A stretch of 64,000 nucleotides of DNA from Streptococcus sanguinis (lineage in GTDB: Bacteria > Bacillota > Bacilli > Lactobacillales > Streptococcaceae). Numbering within the stretch: the stretch's first letter is position 1; each line of letters begins with the position of its first letter. The notes under the pieces were generated by a model. It ran no database searches and was not told the origin of the DNA. It saw only the letters and a list, made by a program, of their open reading frames with translations. The translations under genes were made by a program, and so were the position numbers. The stretch spans positions 2,101,541-2,165,540 of the forward strand of contig NZ_CDMW01000001.1 of assembly GCF_001078705.1 (NCBI RefSeq). The letters are read 5' to 3'. Shown here piece by piece: positions 8,319 through 17,904 of the stretch.

Positions 8319-8759
8319 ATGAAAGTTAAGCTAAGAATCGATTCTCAAGTCACCGAAGACTCCGTCAGCATTGAAGCTCGACTCATGACCGAAAGCATTC
8401 AGGAATTGATCCACTTTGCTCAACATCTAGGCAAAGAAGACAAGATTCATGTCAAAAAAGAGAACGAAATCTATCTGCTGGATGCTAAGGAAATCCACCG
8501 AATCTATACAGAAAATCGCCAGCTCCGAGTCCGAACAGCAAAAGACAGCTATCGAGCTCAACAAGCTCTTTATCAGTTGCTGCAGAGCCTTCCGGACTAT
8601 TTTCTGCAGATTTCTCAGTCGGAAATTATCAACAGCCGACAAATCAGCCACCTCAAGCTGACTCCAAATGGTCTGATTCAAATATTTCTGAAAAACGGCG
8701 ACCAGACTTACTCGTCCCGCCGCTATCTCAAATCTATCAAAGAAAGGTTGCAATTATGA
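8319..8759 (+). CDS. LytTR-domain DNA-binding regulator without a receiver domain
   Basis: 146 residues. There is no phosphoacceptor domain; the C-terminal hundred residues (about 45-146) form a LytTR DNA-binding fold (YFLQISQSEIINSRQI, then a GDQTYSSRRYLKSIKE end). The last four bases overlap the start of a DUF3021 membrane protein (ATGA). Such pairs, studied in Streptococcus mutans as HdrRM and BrsRM, are LytTR regulatory systems in which the membrane partner holds the activator inactive; the activator stimulates its own promoter and bacteriocin or competence genes. A direct repeat with a 21-base period lies upstream of its promoter. The targets here are unknown. Confidence 0.85.
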   Translation: MKVKLRIDSQVTEDSVSIEARLMTESIQELIHFAQHLGKEDKIHVKKENEIYLLDAKEIHRIYTENRQLRVRTAKDSYRAQQALYQLLQSLPDYFLQISQSEIINSRQISHLKLTPNGLIQIFLKNGDQTYSSRRYLKSIKERLQL

Positions 8760-9226
8760 AAACTCGTCTTAAAGAACTCTTTTTCGGAGGAATTGGAGGG
8801 ATTTTCATCGGTCTCTTCTTCTCCATGATTGTTTCTTATTTTTACAACCCAGCTTATCTACCGCTTCACCCTCGCTCTCCTATCGGCCACTTCTTTTTGA
8901 GCCAGCATGTCCATGTTTCCCTCATCATGCTCTACTGCCTGCTTATCTGGTTTATCATGGGAGCTGTTTTCAGATGGAGCGGAAGCTTCTTCCAAAGAGA
9001 CTGGAGCATCCTGCGCTCCATCGTCAGCCACTATGGTGTGATGATTCTGAGTTTTGCACTTTTGGCTAATCTAGCTGGATTTTTCCCAAGAGAAAAAATA
9101 TTCAGCCTGACACTGACTGCCGTCGGGGAATTCACCCTTATCTATCTAATCATTTCAGGCGCCATCTATTACCACACCTACCGCAACATTCAAAAAATCA
9201 ATAGCGGCTTGTCTAGCAAATCGTGA
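8756..9226 (+). CDS. DUF3021-type membrane protein, likely inhibitor of the LytTR regulator
   Basis: 156 residues with four membrane helices (about 12-30, 56-75, 92-112 and 118-138) and a short basic C-terminus. It overlaps the LytTR gene by four bases and shares its promoter. By analogy with other LytTR regulatory systems, the protein probably sequesters the regulator at the membrane until a stress or peptide signal releases it. This is inference from gene order and topology; the sequence itself shows no catalytic motif. The module lies between mutL and mutS on the opposite strand and ends in a strong terminator shared with mutS. Confidence 0.75.
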   Translation: MKTRLKELFFGGIGGIFIGLFFSMIVSYFYNPAYLPLHPRSPIGHFFLSQHVHVSLIMLYCLLIWFIMGAVFRWSGSFFQRDWSILRSIVSHYGVMILSFALLANLAGFFPREKIFSLTLTAVGEFTLIYLIISGAIYYHTYRNIQKINSGLSSKS

Positions 9227-9233
9227 GAAATAA

Positions 9234-9270
9234 AAAGAACAGACTTGAGGCATTAACAAGTCTGTTCTTT
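9234..9270. terminator. Bidirectional terminator between DUF3021 gene and mutS
   Basis: A perfect 14-bp stem, AAAGAACAGACTTG (9234-9247) with CAAGTCTGTTCTTT (9257-9270), and a nine-base loop, flanked by T and A runs. Confidence 0.88.
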
Positions 9271-9274
9271 GCTT

Positions 9275-11824
9275 TTACAACTTCTTCTTGAGATCGGCCA
9301 CTGCTGCCATGACTTCCAGGGGAGTCATATTGTAGATGTCCAAGTCTCGGAGTTCAGTTAGAACCGTATTTTCCGATCCTTCTGCGAAAAGAGACATCTG
9401 CTCAGCCACTTGTGACTGCTTCGGTCTGGATTCAGCAGGAAGCTCTGATCCTAACGCTGTATCCTGACTCTCCAAATGACTCAAAATGCTGTCCGCCCGC
9501 TCCAGTAATTTCTCAGGAAGTCCGGCAATCTTCGCCACATGAATTCCGTAGGACTTGTCAGCCGGACCCGGCTCAATCTTATGCAGGAAAGTCACCTGCC
9601 CGTCCTTTTCCAAGGTTGCCACATGAACATTTTCCAAATGCTCCAAACTATTCTCTAAAGCTGTCAGCTCATGATAGTGGGTGGCAAAGAGGGTCTTGGC
9701 CCCAGTATAATGATGAATATGCTCGATAATAGCCTGAGCCAGCGCCATCCCATCATAAGTAGCCGTCCCGCGACCCAGCTCATCAAAGAGAATGAGCGAA
9801 CGCTCGCTGGCCTGTCGAATGGCCCGATTGGCCTCCATCATCTCCACCATAAAAGTGGACTGGCCGGACACCAGATCATCCGCTGCACCGATACGAGTGA
9901 AAATCGCATCGAATAAAGGCAGACTGGCAGACTGAGCAGGCACATAAGAACCCATCTGTGCCATAATGACAATGATAGCCAGTTGGCGCATATAAGTCGA
10001 TTTCCCACTCATGTTTGGCCCGGTAATCAGCTGAATGTTCGTTTCCTGGTCCAGCAGAATACTATTTGGAATGTAGCTTTGGGCACCCATGACCTTTTCC
10101 ACGACAGCATGGCGGCCTTTTTCAATCTGCAGACGGCGCTCCGCAGTAAAGACGGGACGCACCAAATGCAGTTGTTCTGCCACCGCAGCAAAGCTCTGCA
10201 ATACATCTACAGCTGCTAGCGTTTGTGCCAAGGCCTGCAAGCGCTGGATATATTTGCCAGCTTCCTCTCGAATCCGCATGAAAATTTCGTATTCCAGATT
10301 AGCAGATTTTTCACGCGCCTCCAACATCTCTCCCTCAATTCGGGCCAGCTCCTCCGTTCCGAAACGCTCCGAATTTTTCAGGGTCGCCTTGCGGAAGAAA
10401 TGACTGGGAACATGAGCCAGCTGGGAATTGGTCACATGGAAGTAGTAGCCATCTTTTTTATTATAATCAATCTTTAGATTGCTGATGCCGCTGTTGGAAC
10501 GCTCTTTGACCTCCAGCTCTGCAATCCATCCGGTCCCCTCCCTCAGCACAAGACGATACTGATCCAAGTTCTCATCAAAACCTGTCCGAATGATATTGCC
10601 CTCGGTGATGACATGGGGTGCATCCGGAGAAATAGCTGAGCTAATCAAGCCTGCCAACTCTGGAATAGGATCCAAGCCCTCAATCAAACGAGCTAGATGC
10701 GGGCTACCGATTCCTTGCAAGATAGCCTTAATCTGAGGCACATTGCCCAATGTAGCTGCCAGCTGCAGCAGATCCTTGGGATTGGTCTTGCCAAAAGAAA
10801 CCCGACTAGCCAGCCGCTCGATATCATAGACTCCCTTGAGGCTCTCCGTCAAATCACTCCGCTCAAAGAAATGATCCAGAAAGACCTCGACAACATTCTG
10901 CCGCTGGATGATTCGCGCTTCATCAATCAGCGGACGCTGAATCCAAGAGCGCAGCATGCGACCCCCCATGGCCGTCTTGGTCTCGTCCATCAGCCAATAA
11001 AGACTGCCGTGCTTCTTGCCTGAGCGAGCATTTTCTGTCAAATCCAGACTCGCCTTGGTAGCATAGTCCATTTGCAGAAAGTCCTTGATTTCATAATGCT
11101 GAGCCTTCTTCAAATGGCTGAGCTCCCTCATCTGGGTCTGGTGCACATACTCCAGCAATTTCCCTGCTGCCTGACGTTCCATAGGAGACAGCTCCTCGCC
11201 CAGCAGCTGGACATCATCCAAGGCCGTCTGTACATAGGACAGTAAGAGGTTCATCTGTCCAGCCAAGACCTGCTCCTCAGCTTCTGGCAAGGCATAGCCC
11301 AGCACCACTTCCCTAGCTTTCAAATTGCGAATTTCCCCGCAGACCAAGCTAAAGTCCTCTAAACTAGTCACCTGAAACTCACCGGTCACCAAGTCCATAT
11401 AAGCCAGACCATAGAGGCCCTCTGAGTAATCCAGAGCCACCAGAAAGTTATTCGCAGAGTCCGGCTTACTGGAATCCACTACAGTCCCCGGCGTGATAAC
11501 CTGAACGACCTCCCGCTTAACAACGCCCTTGGATTCCTTGGGATCTTCCATCTGCTCTGCAATCGCTACCTTATAGCCTGATTCGACCAAAACATCAATA
11601 TACTGCTGTGCCGAATGATAGGGAACTCCGGCCATGGGAATGGAGTTTTCAGCATTTTTATTGCGGCTGGTGAGAGAAATCTCTAAAATCTGGGCGGCAT
11701 TGACCGCATCATCATAAAACAACTCATAGAAATCCCCCATCCGAAAGAGCAAGAAAGCATCTGGATAGTCCTTTTTAATATCCAAATACTGCTGCATGCC
11801 TGGCGATAACTTTTCTACTGCCAT
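9275..11824 (-). CDS. mutS: DNA mismatch repair protein MutS
   Basis: 849 residues from the ATG at 11824, chosen because AAAGGA lies five bases upstream and the family begins [10 protein letters not shown]. Mismatch-reading residues FRMGDFYE are at about 34-41. The core and lever domains follow, then the ABC ATPase with Walker [10 protein letters not shown], Walker [12 protein letters not shown] and the FATHYHEL motif. The tail contains the beta-clamp type segment QMSLF. MutS finds mispaired bases and recruits MutL. An argR gene lies just upstream on the same strand, an arrangement common in streptococci. Confidence 0.96.
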   Translation of the reverse strand: MAVEKLSPGMQQYLDIKKDYPDAFLLFRMGDFYELFYDDAVNAAQILEISLTSRNKNAENSIPMAGVPYHSAQQYIDVLVESGYKVAIAEQMEDPKESKGVVKREVVQVITPGTVVDSSKPDSANNFLVALDYSEGLYGLAYMDLVTGEFQVTSLEDFSLVCGEIRNLKAREVVLGYALPEAEEQVLAGQMNLLLSYVQTALDDVQLLGEELSPMERQAAGKLLEYVHQTQMRELSHLKKAQHYEIKDFLQMDYATKASLDLTENARSGKKHGSLYWLMDETKTAMGGRMLRSWIQRPLIDEARIIQRQNVVEVFLDHFFERSDLTESLKGVYDIERLASRVSFGKTNPKDLLQLAATLGNVPQIKAILQGIGSPHLARLIEGLDPIPELAGLISSAISPDAPHVITEGNIIRTGFDENLDQYRLVLREGTGWIAELEVKERSNSGISNLKIDYNKKDGYYFHVTNSQLAHVPSHFFRKATLKNSERFGTEELARIEGEMLEAREKSANLEYEIFMRIREEAGKYIQRLQALAQTLAAVDVLQSFAAVAEQLHLVRPVFTAERRLQIEKGRHAVVEKVMGAQSYIPNSILLDQETNIQLITGPNMSGKSTYMRQLAIIVIMAQMGSYVPAQSASLPLFDAIFTRIGAADDLVSGQSTFMVEMMEANRAIRQASERSLILFDELGRGTATYDGMALAQAIIEHIHHYTGAKTLFATHYHELTALENSLEHLENVHVATLEKDGQVTFLHKIEPGPADKSYGIHVAKIAGLPEKLLERADSILSHLESQDTALGSELPAESRPKQSQVAEQMSLFAEGSENTVLTELRDLDIYNMTPLEVMAAVADLKKKL

Positions 11825-11902
11825 CTCTATCCTTTCTAAAAACAAACGAGGTCAGGACTTCCGTCTCAAACCTCTCCATTTTTCCTGAAAAAACTGTGAT
11901 TC

Positions 11903-12340
11903 TTACATCACTTCCTGTATTTGCTCCTCAATCTCCTGAGCCGCTGCCTGATCCCGGCAAACTACTAAAAGAGTATTGGCACCCGCAACGGTTCCCAGAA
12001 TACGGCTATCCAGCGAGCTATCCACGACATTGGCCAGCACTGTTGCCTCGCCCAGCTCAGTACGAAGAACCAGACTAAACTCCGCCCTGGCTACACTCTC
12101 CACATGCTTGGCTAAAAACTCTATCAAGTCAATCTCTTCGGTCTCATGCGCCAAAACATAATAAGTCAGCCCCTTCTTCTTAACCTTGGTCAGGCCAATT
12201 TCACGGAGGTCACGCGACAGGGTAGTCTGCGTCACATAAATCCCTTGCGCTTCCAGACGATCCTGAATCTCCTTTTGCGTTCCTAGCTTTTCTTCTTTAA
12301 TCATCGTTTTGACTAACTGATGACGGTCATTCTTTCTCAT
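11903..12340 (-). CDS. argR: Arginine repressor family regulator
   Basis: 145 residues. The winged helix-turn-helix covers about 1-70 (QKEIQDRL, TQTTLSRDLREIGLTKV) and the arginine-binding oligomerisation domain covers 80-145 (GTVAGANTLLVVCRD). GAGGTAAAA precedes the ATG. Streptococci carry several ArgR/AhrC paralogues; this copy lies between argS and mutS, so it may be the one tied to arginyl-tRNA supply. The AT-rich half-palindromes in the divergent argS/argR space could be its targets. Which paralogue it is cannot be decided from sequence alone. Confidence 0.88.
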   Translation of the reverse strand: MRKNDRHQLVKTMIKEEKLGTQKEIQDRLEAQGIYVTQTTLSRDLREIGLTKVKKKGLTYYVLAHETEEIDLIEFLAKHVESVARAEFSLVLRTELGEATVLANVVDSSLDSRILGTVAGANTLLVVCRDQAAAQEIEEQIQEVM

Positions 12341-12641
12341 TTTTACCTCATTATTGAATAATTAGAAGCTGCATTCATATAAGAATACTCCATCTGATGA
12401 AAGACTGCTTCTCCATCAATCTAGGCAAAGATTTGCAGGAATACTGAGAATAAACAAAAAACTTTAACGAAGAGTGACAGGCAAGGAAGCATTCAGATGG
12501 AAAGCCCATCTATAAATACAGGTTCTTATCCCTCTTATTATATCAGAAAAATTCCTATTAGCCCAAAAATTATTCCCAAAAAAATTGAAGATTCCTTGAA
12601 AAATGTGATAAAATAATAACAAAAGACACAAAGGAGCAAAT
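12341..12641. promoter_or_regulatory. Divergent argR/argS control region
   Basis: This 301-base gap contains no gene. For argS there is TTGAAG (12585-12590), an 18-base spacer and an extended -10, TGATAAAAT (12606-12614), followed by AAAGGAG before the ATG. Close to argR, TTGAATAAT (about 12353-12361) and TTCATATAAGAAT (about 12374-12386) resemble ARG-box half sites. No T-box leader (no AGGGTGGnACCGCG-like antiterminator) is visible. Confidence 0.5.
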
Positions 12642-14330
12642 ATGGATAACAAACAGTTGATTGCCGGCGAATTGGCCAAGGTTATTGACAGCCTTGATCA
12701 AGACGCTATTTTAAATTTATTGGAGCAGCCAAAGAGCTCTGAACTTGGCGATATCGCCTTCCCAGCCTTTTCTCTGGCAAAGACTGAGCGCAAAGCTCCT
12801 CAAATCATCGCTGCTGACATCGCTGAAAAGATTGACACGGCGCATTTTGACAAAGTCGTTGCGACTGGTCCTTATGTCAACTTTTTCCTCAGCAAAGCTG
12901 AAATTTCTGGCCAAGTTATCAAAGAAGTCATCAAAGACGGAGCTGACTATGGCCAGCAAAACGAAGGAAATAATCAGAATATCACCATCGACCTGTCCAG
13001 TCCAAACATTGCCAAGCCTTTCTCAGTCGGCCACTTGCGCTCTACTGTTATCGGTGACGCTCTTTCCAACATCTTCCGCAAGATTGGCTACAACACCATC
13101 AAAATCAACCACTTGGGAGATTGGGGCAAACAGTTTGGCCTCTTGATGGTAGCTTATAAGAAGTGGGGAAGCCAGGAAGCTGTTGAAGCTAACCCTATCG
13201 ACGAGCTCCTCAAACTTTACGTGCGTATCAATGCCGAGATTGAAAACGACCCATCTCTGGATGAAGAAGGCCGCCTTTGGTTCAAGAAGCTGGAAGATGG
13301 CGACCCAGAAGCAACTGAGCTCTGGCAATGGTTCCGCGATGAAAGTCTGACAGAATTCAACCGTATCTACGAACTCCTAGGTGTCGAATTTGACAGCCTA
13401 AACGGTGAAGCTTTCTACAATGACAAGATGGACGAAGGGATTCAAATCCTCGAAGAAAAAGGGCTTTTACAGGAGTCAAAAGGAGCTAGCATTGTAGACC
13501 TGGAAGACTTCAACCTTCCGCCTGCTATGATTAAAAAATCAGACGGTGCTACCCTCTACATCACACGAGATATCGCTACAGCCATCTACCGGGCCCGCAC
13601 TTACAACTTTGTCAAAAATGTCTATGTTGTAGGTCAAGAGCAGGCCAACCACTTCAGACAGCTCAAGGCCGTTCTGAAAAAGATGGGCTTTGACTGGAGC
13701 GATGACATGATTCACGTTGACTTCGGTCTGGTGACTAAGAACCGTCAAAAACTGTCTACACGTAAAGGAAACATCATCCTCCTCGAACCAACTCTGCTGG
13801 AAGCTATCAGCCGGGCAAAAAGTCAGATTGAAGCTAAAAACCCAGATTTGGAAAACAAGGACGCTGTTGCTCGTGCAGTTGGGGTAGGAGCAGTTAAGTT
13901 CTACGACCTCAAAACCGACCGCCGCAATGGTTACGATTTTGATCTGGAAGCTATGGTTTCTTTCGAGGGAGAAACAGGTCCTTACATCCAGTATGCCTAT
14001 GCTCGTATCCAGTCTATCCTGCGCAAGGCTAACTTCCAGCCAGATGCAGAGGCTACTTACAGCCTAAACGATCCAGAAAGCTGGGAAATTATCAAGCTGC
14101 TCCAAGACTTCGGTCGTGTTGTCAAGCGTGCTGCTGATAACTATGAGCCATCTCTGATTGCCAAATACGCTATCAGTCTGGCTCAAGCCTTTAACAAATA
14201 CTATGCGCACACTCGGATTCTGGATGAAAGCCCTGAGCGCGACAGCCGTTTGGCTCTCAGCTACTCAACAGCTGTTGTCCTCAAAGAAGCTCTGCGTTTG
14301 CTGGGAGTAGAAGCCCCAGAAAAGATGTAA
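12642..14330 (+). CDS. argS: Arginyl-tRNA synthetase
   Basis: 562 residues, class I synthetase. The N-terminal Add-1 domain (1-110) is followed by the HIGH-type motif in [17 protein letters not shown] and the KMSKS-equivalent region in [12 protein letters not shown], which in many ArgRS lacks the canonical lysines. The C-terminal DALR anticodon-binding domain ends with [19 protein letters not shown] lies before the ATG. It attaches arginine to tRNA-Arg. It is divergent from argR and ends in a terminator shared with the NrdI gene. Confidence 0.96.
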   Translation: MDNKQLIAGELAKVIDSLDQDAILNLLEQPKSSELGDIAFPAFSLAKTERKAPQIIAADIAEKIDTAHFDKVVATGPYVNFFLSKAEISGQVIKEVIKDGADYGQQNEGNNQNITIDLSSPNIAKPFSVGHLRSTVIGDALSNIFRKIGYNTIKINHLGDWGKQFGLLMVAYKKWGSQEAVEANPIDELLKLYVRINAEIENDPSLDEEGRLWFKKLEDGDPEATELWQWFRDESLTEFNRIYELLGVEFDSLNGEAFYNDKMDEGIQILEEKGLLQESKGASIVDLEDFNLPPAMIKKSDGATLYITRDIATAIYRARTYNFVKNVYVVGQEQANHFRQLKAVLKKMGFDWSDDMIHVDFGLVTKNRQKLSTRKGNIILLEPTLLEAISRAKSQIEAKNPDLENKDAVARAVGVGAVKFYDLKTDRRNGYDFDLEAMVSFEGETGPYIQYAYARIQSILRKANFQPDAEATYSLNDPESWEIIKLLQDFGRVVKRAADNYEPSLIAKYAISLAQAFNKYYAHTRILDESPERDSRLALSYSTAVVLKEALRLLGVEAPEKM

Positions 14331-14347
14331 GCTTGATTTAGAACATC

Positions 14348-14380
14348 AAAAAACGAAAACCTCACTGGTTTTCGTTTTTT
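14348..14380. terminator. Bidirectional terminator between argS and nrdI
   Basis: A 14-bp stem, AAAAAACGAAAACC (14348-14361) with GGTTTTCGTTTTTT (14367-14380), and a TCACT loop. It serves both converging genes and overlaps the end of nrdI. Confidence 0.9.
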
Positions 14381-14838
14381 TCAATGTGATAGAGATCCTC
14401 AATAATTCCTGCAACCTTCTTAATGTCTCCCAACATGCCACGCATTTCAAAATCAGCCAAAACCGGAAATCCGAAGCGCTCTGAATATTGCTTGGCTGTC
14501 AGACAGTATTGGTTGTTAAAGTTACGATTGCCACTGCCAATGACACCCAGACACTTGCTGGCATTCTGACCATAGGCAATAAAGTCTCCAACATCAGTTG
14601 TCAGAATTTCTACATCGCCATTGTCGACACCATTGCCACCCTCCAGATAAGTCGGCAGAAAAGCGATAAAAGGATTGTCCATTTCAAAAAAGGGCTGCCC
14701 TTCCCTTACCAAGTCTTTGATATGAATCTTCTCTACCTCTAGGCTTAGATGCTGCTCCAGCAAATAGTCTGTCAGCCGTCGGACAAAACTCTCTGTATTG
14801 CCGCTCAAGCTGATGTAAACCAAGGAAACCTTTGTCAT
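14362..14838 (-). CDS. nrdI: NrdI-type flavodoxin for class Ib ribonucleotide reductase
   Basis: 158 residues from the second ATG, chosen because GGAG lies seven bases before it. The fold begins [19 protein letters not shown], where SLSGNT is the flavin phosphate loop, and continues with FLPTYLEGG and [15 protein letters not shown], which resemble NrdI rather than ordinary flavodoxin. NrdI supplies the superoxide that assembles the dimanganese tyrosyl radical cofactor of NrdF, needed for aerobic deoxynucleotide synthesis. No nrdEF genes are nearby, so it is encoded apart from its partners, as known in some streptococci. A different flavodoxin role cannot be excluded. Confidence 0.8.
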   Translation of the reverse strand: MTKVSLVYISLSGNTESFVRRLTDYLLEQHLSLEVEKIHIKDLVREGQPFFEMDNPFIAFLPTYLEGGNGVDNGDVEILTTDVGDFIAYGQNASKCLGVIGSGNRNFNNQYCLTAKQYSERFGFPVLADFEMRGMLGDIKKVAGIIEDLYHIEKNENQ

Positions 14839-14912
14839 TTTACTCTCCATTCTAAAAAATAACAGATATTGCTTCTTAAAATTGTAAGCACTTATCTGTT
14901 ATTTGTCAAATC

Positions 14913-15431
14913 TTATTCCTTTGCAGCTAGTTCCGCTTTTTCAGCCTCTTTTTGCTGCTGGATTAGCTTAAAGACGACGATGGAAAGGAAGATTAGGCTA
15001 ATGACTACTGAAAGGAGGATGGAGAAATTCAACCCCGTCATCTGTGCCGAAAGAAGAGTTGAGTCCGAGAAAGAAGAAGCTATAATTCCCTTTGATACCA
15101 CATAAGCATAGGCTGTCGAAATCAAGCCCACAAGAACATCGGCAATGTAGATAAGATTGGCCTTAAATATATCTTTCCTAAAAAGGAAGAAAATAGCCAA
15201 TATTAAGAGAACGATGTGCCCGTAAAAAAAGAAATTATTGGCTAGCGAATTCGCCACTTCTGCACTCTTGCTAAAATAAGTGGCATACTGCGATTTTGCT
15301 GGTTCTTCTATCTGCTTAAGAATGCTTTTCACTCCAGCATCAGAAGAAGTGAACTTCCCCAAAAGCCCCCACAAGGTTCCCACGGTTGACAAGCCCAGCA
15401 AAATATAAAGATAAATTGGTTTCTTTTTCAT
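14913..15431 (-). CDS. Membrane protein of unknown function
   Basis: 172 residues from the ATG at 15431, which has CAGGAGGCG just before it; the frame is open further upstream without a site. Four membrane helices are visible (about 7-25, 66-84, 91-112 and 130-155), followed by a charged tail rich in Lys, Glu and Ala. The loop after the first helix (residues 28-60) is polar and likely extracellular. The family is not recognised. Neither neighbour points to a role; the gene has its own ribosome site and a long gap to malP. Confidence 0.7.
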   Translation of the reverse strand: MKKKPIYLYILLGLSTVGTLWGLLGKFTSSDAGVKSILKQIEEPAKSQYATYFSKSAEVANSLANNFFFYGHIVLLILAIFFLFRKDIFKANLIYIADVLVGLISTAYAYVVSKGIIASSFSDSTLLSAQMTGLNFSILLSVVISLIFLSIVVFKLIQQQKEAEKAELAAKE

Positions 15432-15567
15432 GAACGCCTCCTGTAAAGAAATATTTTCACTTATTATACACCGAAAAGAAAAAGCTGACAAGACCAAGAG
15501 GCTTTCGCCTTTTCAGAAACCCACACAATAGCTAATTCTCTATCCACATATTTTATTCAAAAATCAA

Positions 15568-15591
15568 AGCCGAAACACTACTGTCTCGGCT
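15568..15591 (-). terminator. Terminator of the malQ-malP operon
   Basis: AGCCGAAACA (15568-15577) pairs with TGTCTCGGCT (15582-15591) around CTAC. On the minus strand a T-rich stretch follows, 19 bases after the malP stop. Confidence 0.75.
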
Positions 15592-15609
15592 TTTTAAATT
15601 CAAAGAATA

Positions 15610-17871
15610 TTAGCTGTTCAAGTGCCATACTTCTTCTTCGTATTGAGCGATAGTACGGTCAGATGAGAAGAAGCCAGCTTTGGCGATATTGACGATGACT
15701 TTGTCCATCCAAGCATCGCGGTTTTCGTAATCCGCCAGCATGCGCTCTTTCACTTGGATATAGTCTTCCAGATCCAGCAGGGTCATGAACCAGTCCTTGC
15801 TGAACAGTTCATTGTAAAGACGTTCCAAGCGTTCAGCTTTACCGATTGCTAATACTTCATCGCTGACGATAAAGTCAACCAATGGCTTGATAGCTTCGCG
15901 CGCATAGTACTCACTAGACTTGTAAGCAGATTTTGCGTAGAGGTCGATAACAGTCTCAGAATCTTCACCGAAGATGTAGATGTTGTCTTCGCCGACCAAC
16001 TCTGCAATCTCAACATTCGCTCCGTCCATAGTACCAAGAGTCAAAGCACCGTTAAGCATGAACTTCATGTTACCAGTACCAGATGCTTCCTTAGAAGCCA
16101 AGGAAATCTGCTCAGAAATATCACCAGCTGCAATCAAGAAGCTAGACGCTGTAACATTGTAGTTTTCTACCATAACTACTTGCAGGTGTGGAGCCACTTG
16201 AGGGTCATTAGCAATCACTTCTGACAAGCAAAGGATGAGGTGGATGATGTCCTGTGCAATTGTGTAAGCAGGAGCAGCCTTACCACCGAAGAAGACAGTG
16301 ATTGGACGAGCAGGGATGTTACCAGCCTTGATGTCCAGATACTTGTGGATAACGTAGAGAGCGTTCATTTGTTGGCGCTTGTACTCATGCAGACGCTTGA
16401 TTTGGATATCAAAGATAGATTCTGGATTGATTTCCACGCCTTGTGCTTCCTTCAAGTGACGAGCCAATTTACGCTTGTTATGAGCCTTGATACCTTCCAA
16501 TTTTTCTTTGACATTTGCAGCGCCAGTGAATTCCAACAAGCCTTCGAGCTTAGTTGCATCATGGTGCCAGTCTCGGCCCAGCAACTCATCCAAATAATGA
16601 GACAGGCGTGGGTTGGCATGCATGAGCCAGCGGCGGAAAGTAATACCGTTGGTCTTGTTATTGAATTTTTCAGGGTAGATATCGTAGAAGGCTTTAAGCT
16701 CAGAATTTTTCAGGATTTCTGTATGCAGAGCAGCAACACCATTTACACTGTATCCGTAGTGGATATCCATGTGCGCCATGTGCACACGATCGTCCTCATC
16801 AATGATTTGCACTGCTGGACCTGCGTATTTAGCTTTCACGCGCTTGTCAAGCTCTTTGATGATTGGCACCAGATGCGGTACTACTTCTTTCAAGAATTCC
16901 AGAGGCCATTTTTCAAGAGCTTCTGCCAGAATCGTGTGGTTCGTATAAGCAGTCATCTTCTGTACGATGGCAATTGCTTCATCCAGATCCAAACCACGTT
17001 CTGTCAAGAGACGAATCATTTCTGGGATAACCAGAGATGGGTGGGTATCATTGATTTGGATGACAGCATAGTCTGCCAAGTCATGCAAGTTGCTGCCTTT
17101 TTCAATGGCTTCGTCAATAATCAGCTGAGCACCATTTGAAACCATAAAGTACTGCTGGAAGATACGGAGCAATTCCCCTTGCTTGTCACTATCGTCTGGA
17201 TAGAGGAAGAGGGTCAAGTTGCGAGCAATATCTGTCTTATCAAAGTCAATACCGTCTGTGATGATATCCGCATCCACTGAGTCCAAATCAAAGAGACGAA
17301 GACGGTTCTTAGTTTCTGTCTTGTAACCAGGCACATCAATATCGTAAAGAGTAGATGTCAAAGTGAAGTGAGCAAATGGCACTTGGTAGCTGCGGCTAGA
17401 GCGAACCAACCAGTTTTGCTCAGTCAGCCAGAAGTTAGGAATAGTTGTCTGTTCGTTGTTTTTCAAAACCTGTTGGAAGAGACCAAAGTGGTAGTTCAGT
17501 CCTACACCATCACCATTGAGACCCAAGGTCGCAATAGAATCCAAGAAGCAGGCAGCCAAACGACCCAAGCCTCCGTTACCCAGAGACGGCTCCAACTCAA
17601 CTTCTTCTACCTCGATCAAGTCCTTGCCAGCATCTGCCAACTCTTGCTTCACATCGTCGTAAAGTCCAAGGTTGATCAAGTTGTTAGACAAGAGTTTACC
17701 AATCAGGAACTCAGCTGAGATGTAGTAGAGTTTTTTCTTACCAGTGTTGACTGGCTTTTGAGCGCTGGCTAATTTAGTGTAGTTCAAAAGAGCCAGGTAG
17801 AGTTCTTCGTTGCTGCAATCAGCAAGATTTTTTGAATAAGTATTTTTGATATAAGTTTGTAAGTTTGACAT
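15610..17871 (-). CDS. malP: Glycogen/maltodextrin phosphorylase
   Basis: 753 residues, start chosen at [10 protein letters not shown] with GGGA upstream. Releases glucose 1-phosphate from alpha-1,4-glucans. The PLP-binding lysine is in [16 protein letters not shown] near the C-terminal third, and [19 protein letters not shown] and [12 protein letters not shown] are characteristic of the family. The regulatory N-terminal extension of eukaryotic phosphorylases is absent. It follows malQ by 33 bases in one operon, and together they degrade maltodextrins from uptake or from PulA. The malQ promoter carries a CcpA/MalR-type operator. Confidence 0.95.
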   Translation of the reverse strand: MSNLQTYIKNTYSKNLADCSNEELYLALLNYTKLASAQKPVNTGKKKLYYISAEFLIGKLLSNNLINLGLYDDVKQELADAGKDLIEVEEVELEPSLGNGGLGRLAACFLDSIATLGLNGDGVGLNYHFGLFQQVLKNNEQTTIPNFWLTEQNWLVRSSRSYQVPFAHFTLTSTLYDIDVPGYKTETKNRLRLFDLDSVDADIITDGIDFDKTDIARNLTLFLYPDDSDKQGELLRIFQQYFMVSNGAQLIIDEAIEKGSNLHDLADYAVIQINDTHPSLVIPEMIRLLTERGLDLDEAIAIVQKMTAYTNHTILAEALEKWPLEFLKEVVPHLVPIIKELDKRVKAKYAGPAVQIIDEDDRVHMAHMDIHYGYSVNGVAALHTEILKNSELKAFYDIYPEKFNNKTNGITFRRWLMHANPRLSHYLDELLGRDWHHDATKLEGLLEFTGAANVKEKLEGIKAHNKRKLARHLKEAQGVEINPESIFDIQIKRLHEYKRQQMNALYVIHKYLDIKAGNIPARPITVFFGGKAAPAYTIAQDIIHLILCLSEVIANDPQVAPHLQVVMVENYNVTASSFLIAAGDISEQISLASKEASGTGNMKFMLNGALTLGTMDGANVEIAELVGEDNIYIFGEDSETVIDLYAKSAYKSSEYYAREAIKPLVDFIVSDEVLAIGKAERLERLYNELFSKDWFMTLLDLEDYIQVKERMLADYENRDAWMDKVIVNIAKAGFFSSDRTIAQYEEEVWHLNS

Positions 17872-17904
17872 GATTAATCCCTTCAAGCCTGATTCGGCTG
17901 TTCT

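Noticed and set aside
12341-12641. Possible T-box leader before argS
   Set aside because: No T-box consensus, specifier loop or antiterminator hairpin is visible, and a promoter with an extended -10 lies close to the gene.
16240-17139. A 299-residue plus-strand frame inside malP
   Set aside because: It lies entirely opposite the phosphorylase gene, has no recognised motif or ribosome site, and arises from the codon bias of malP.
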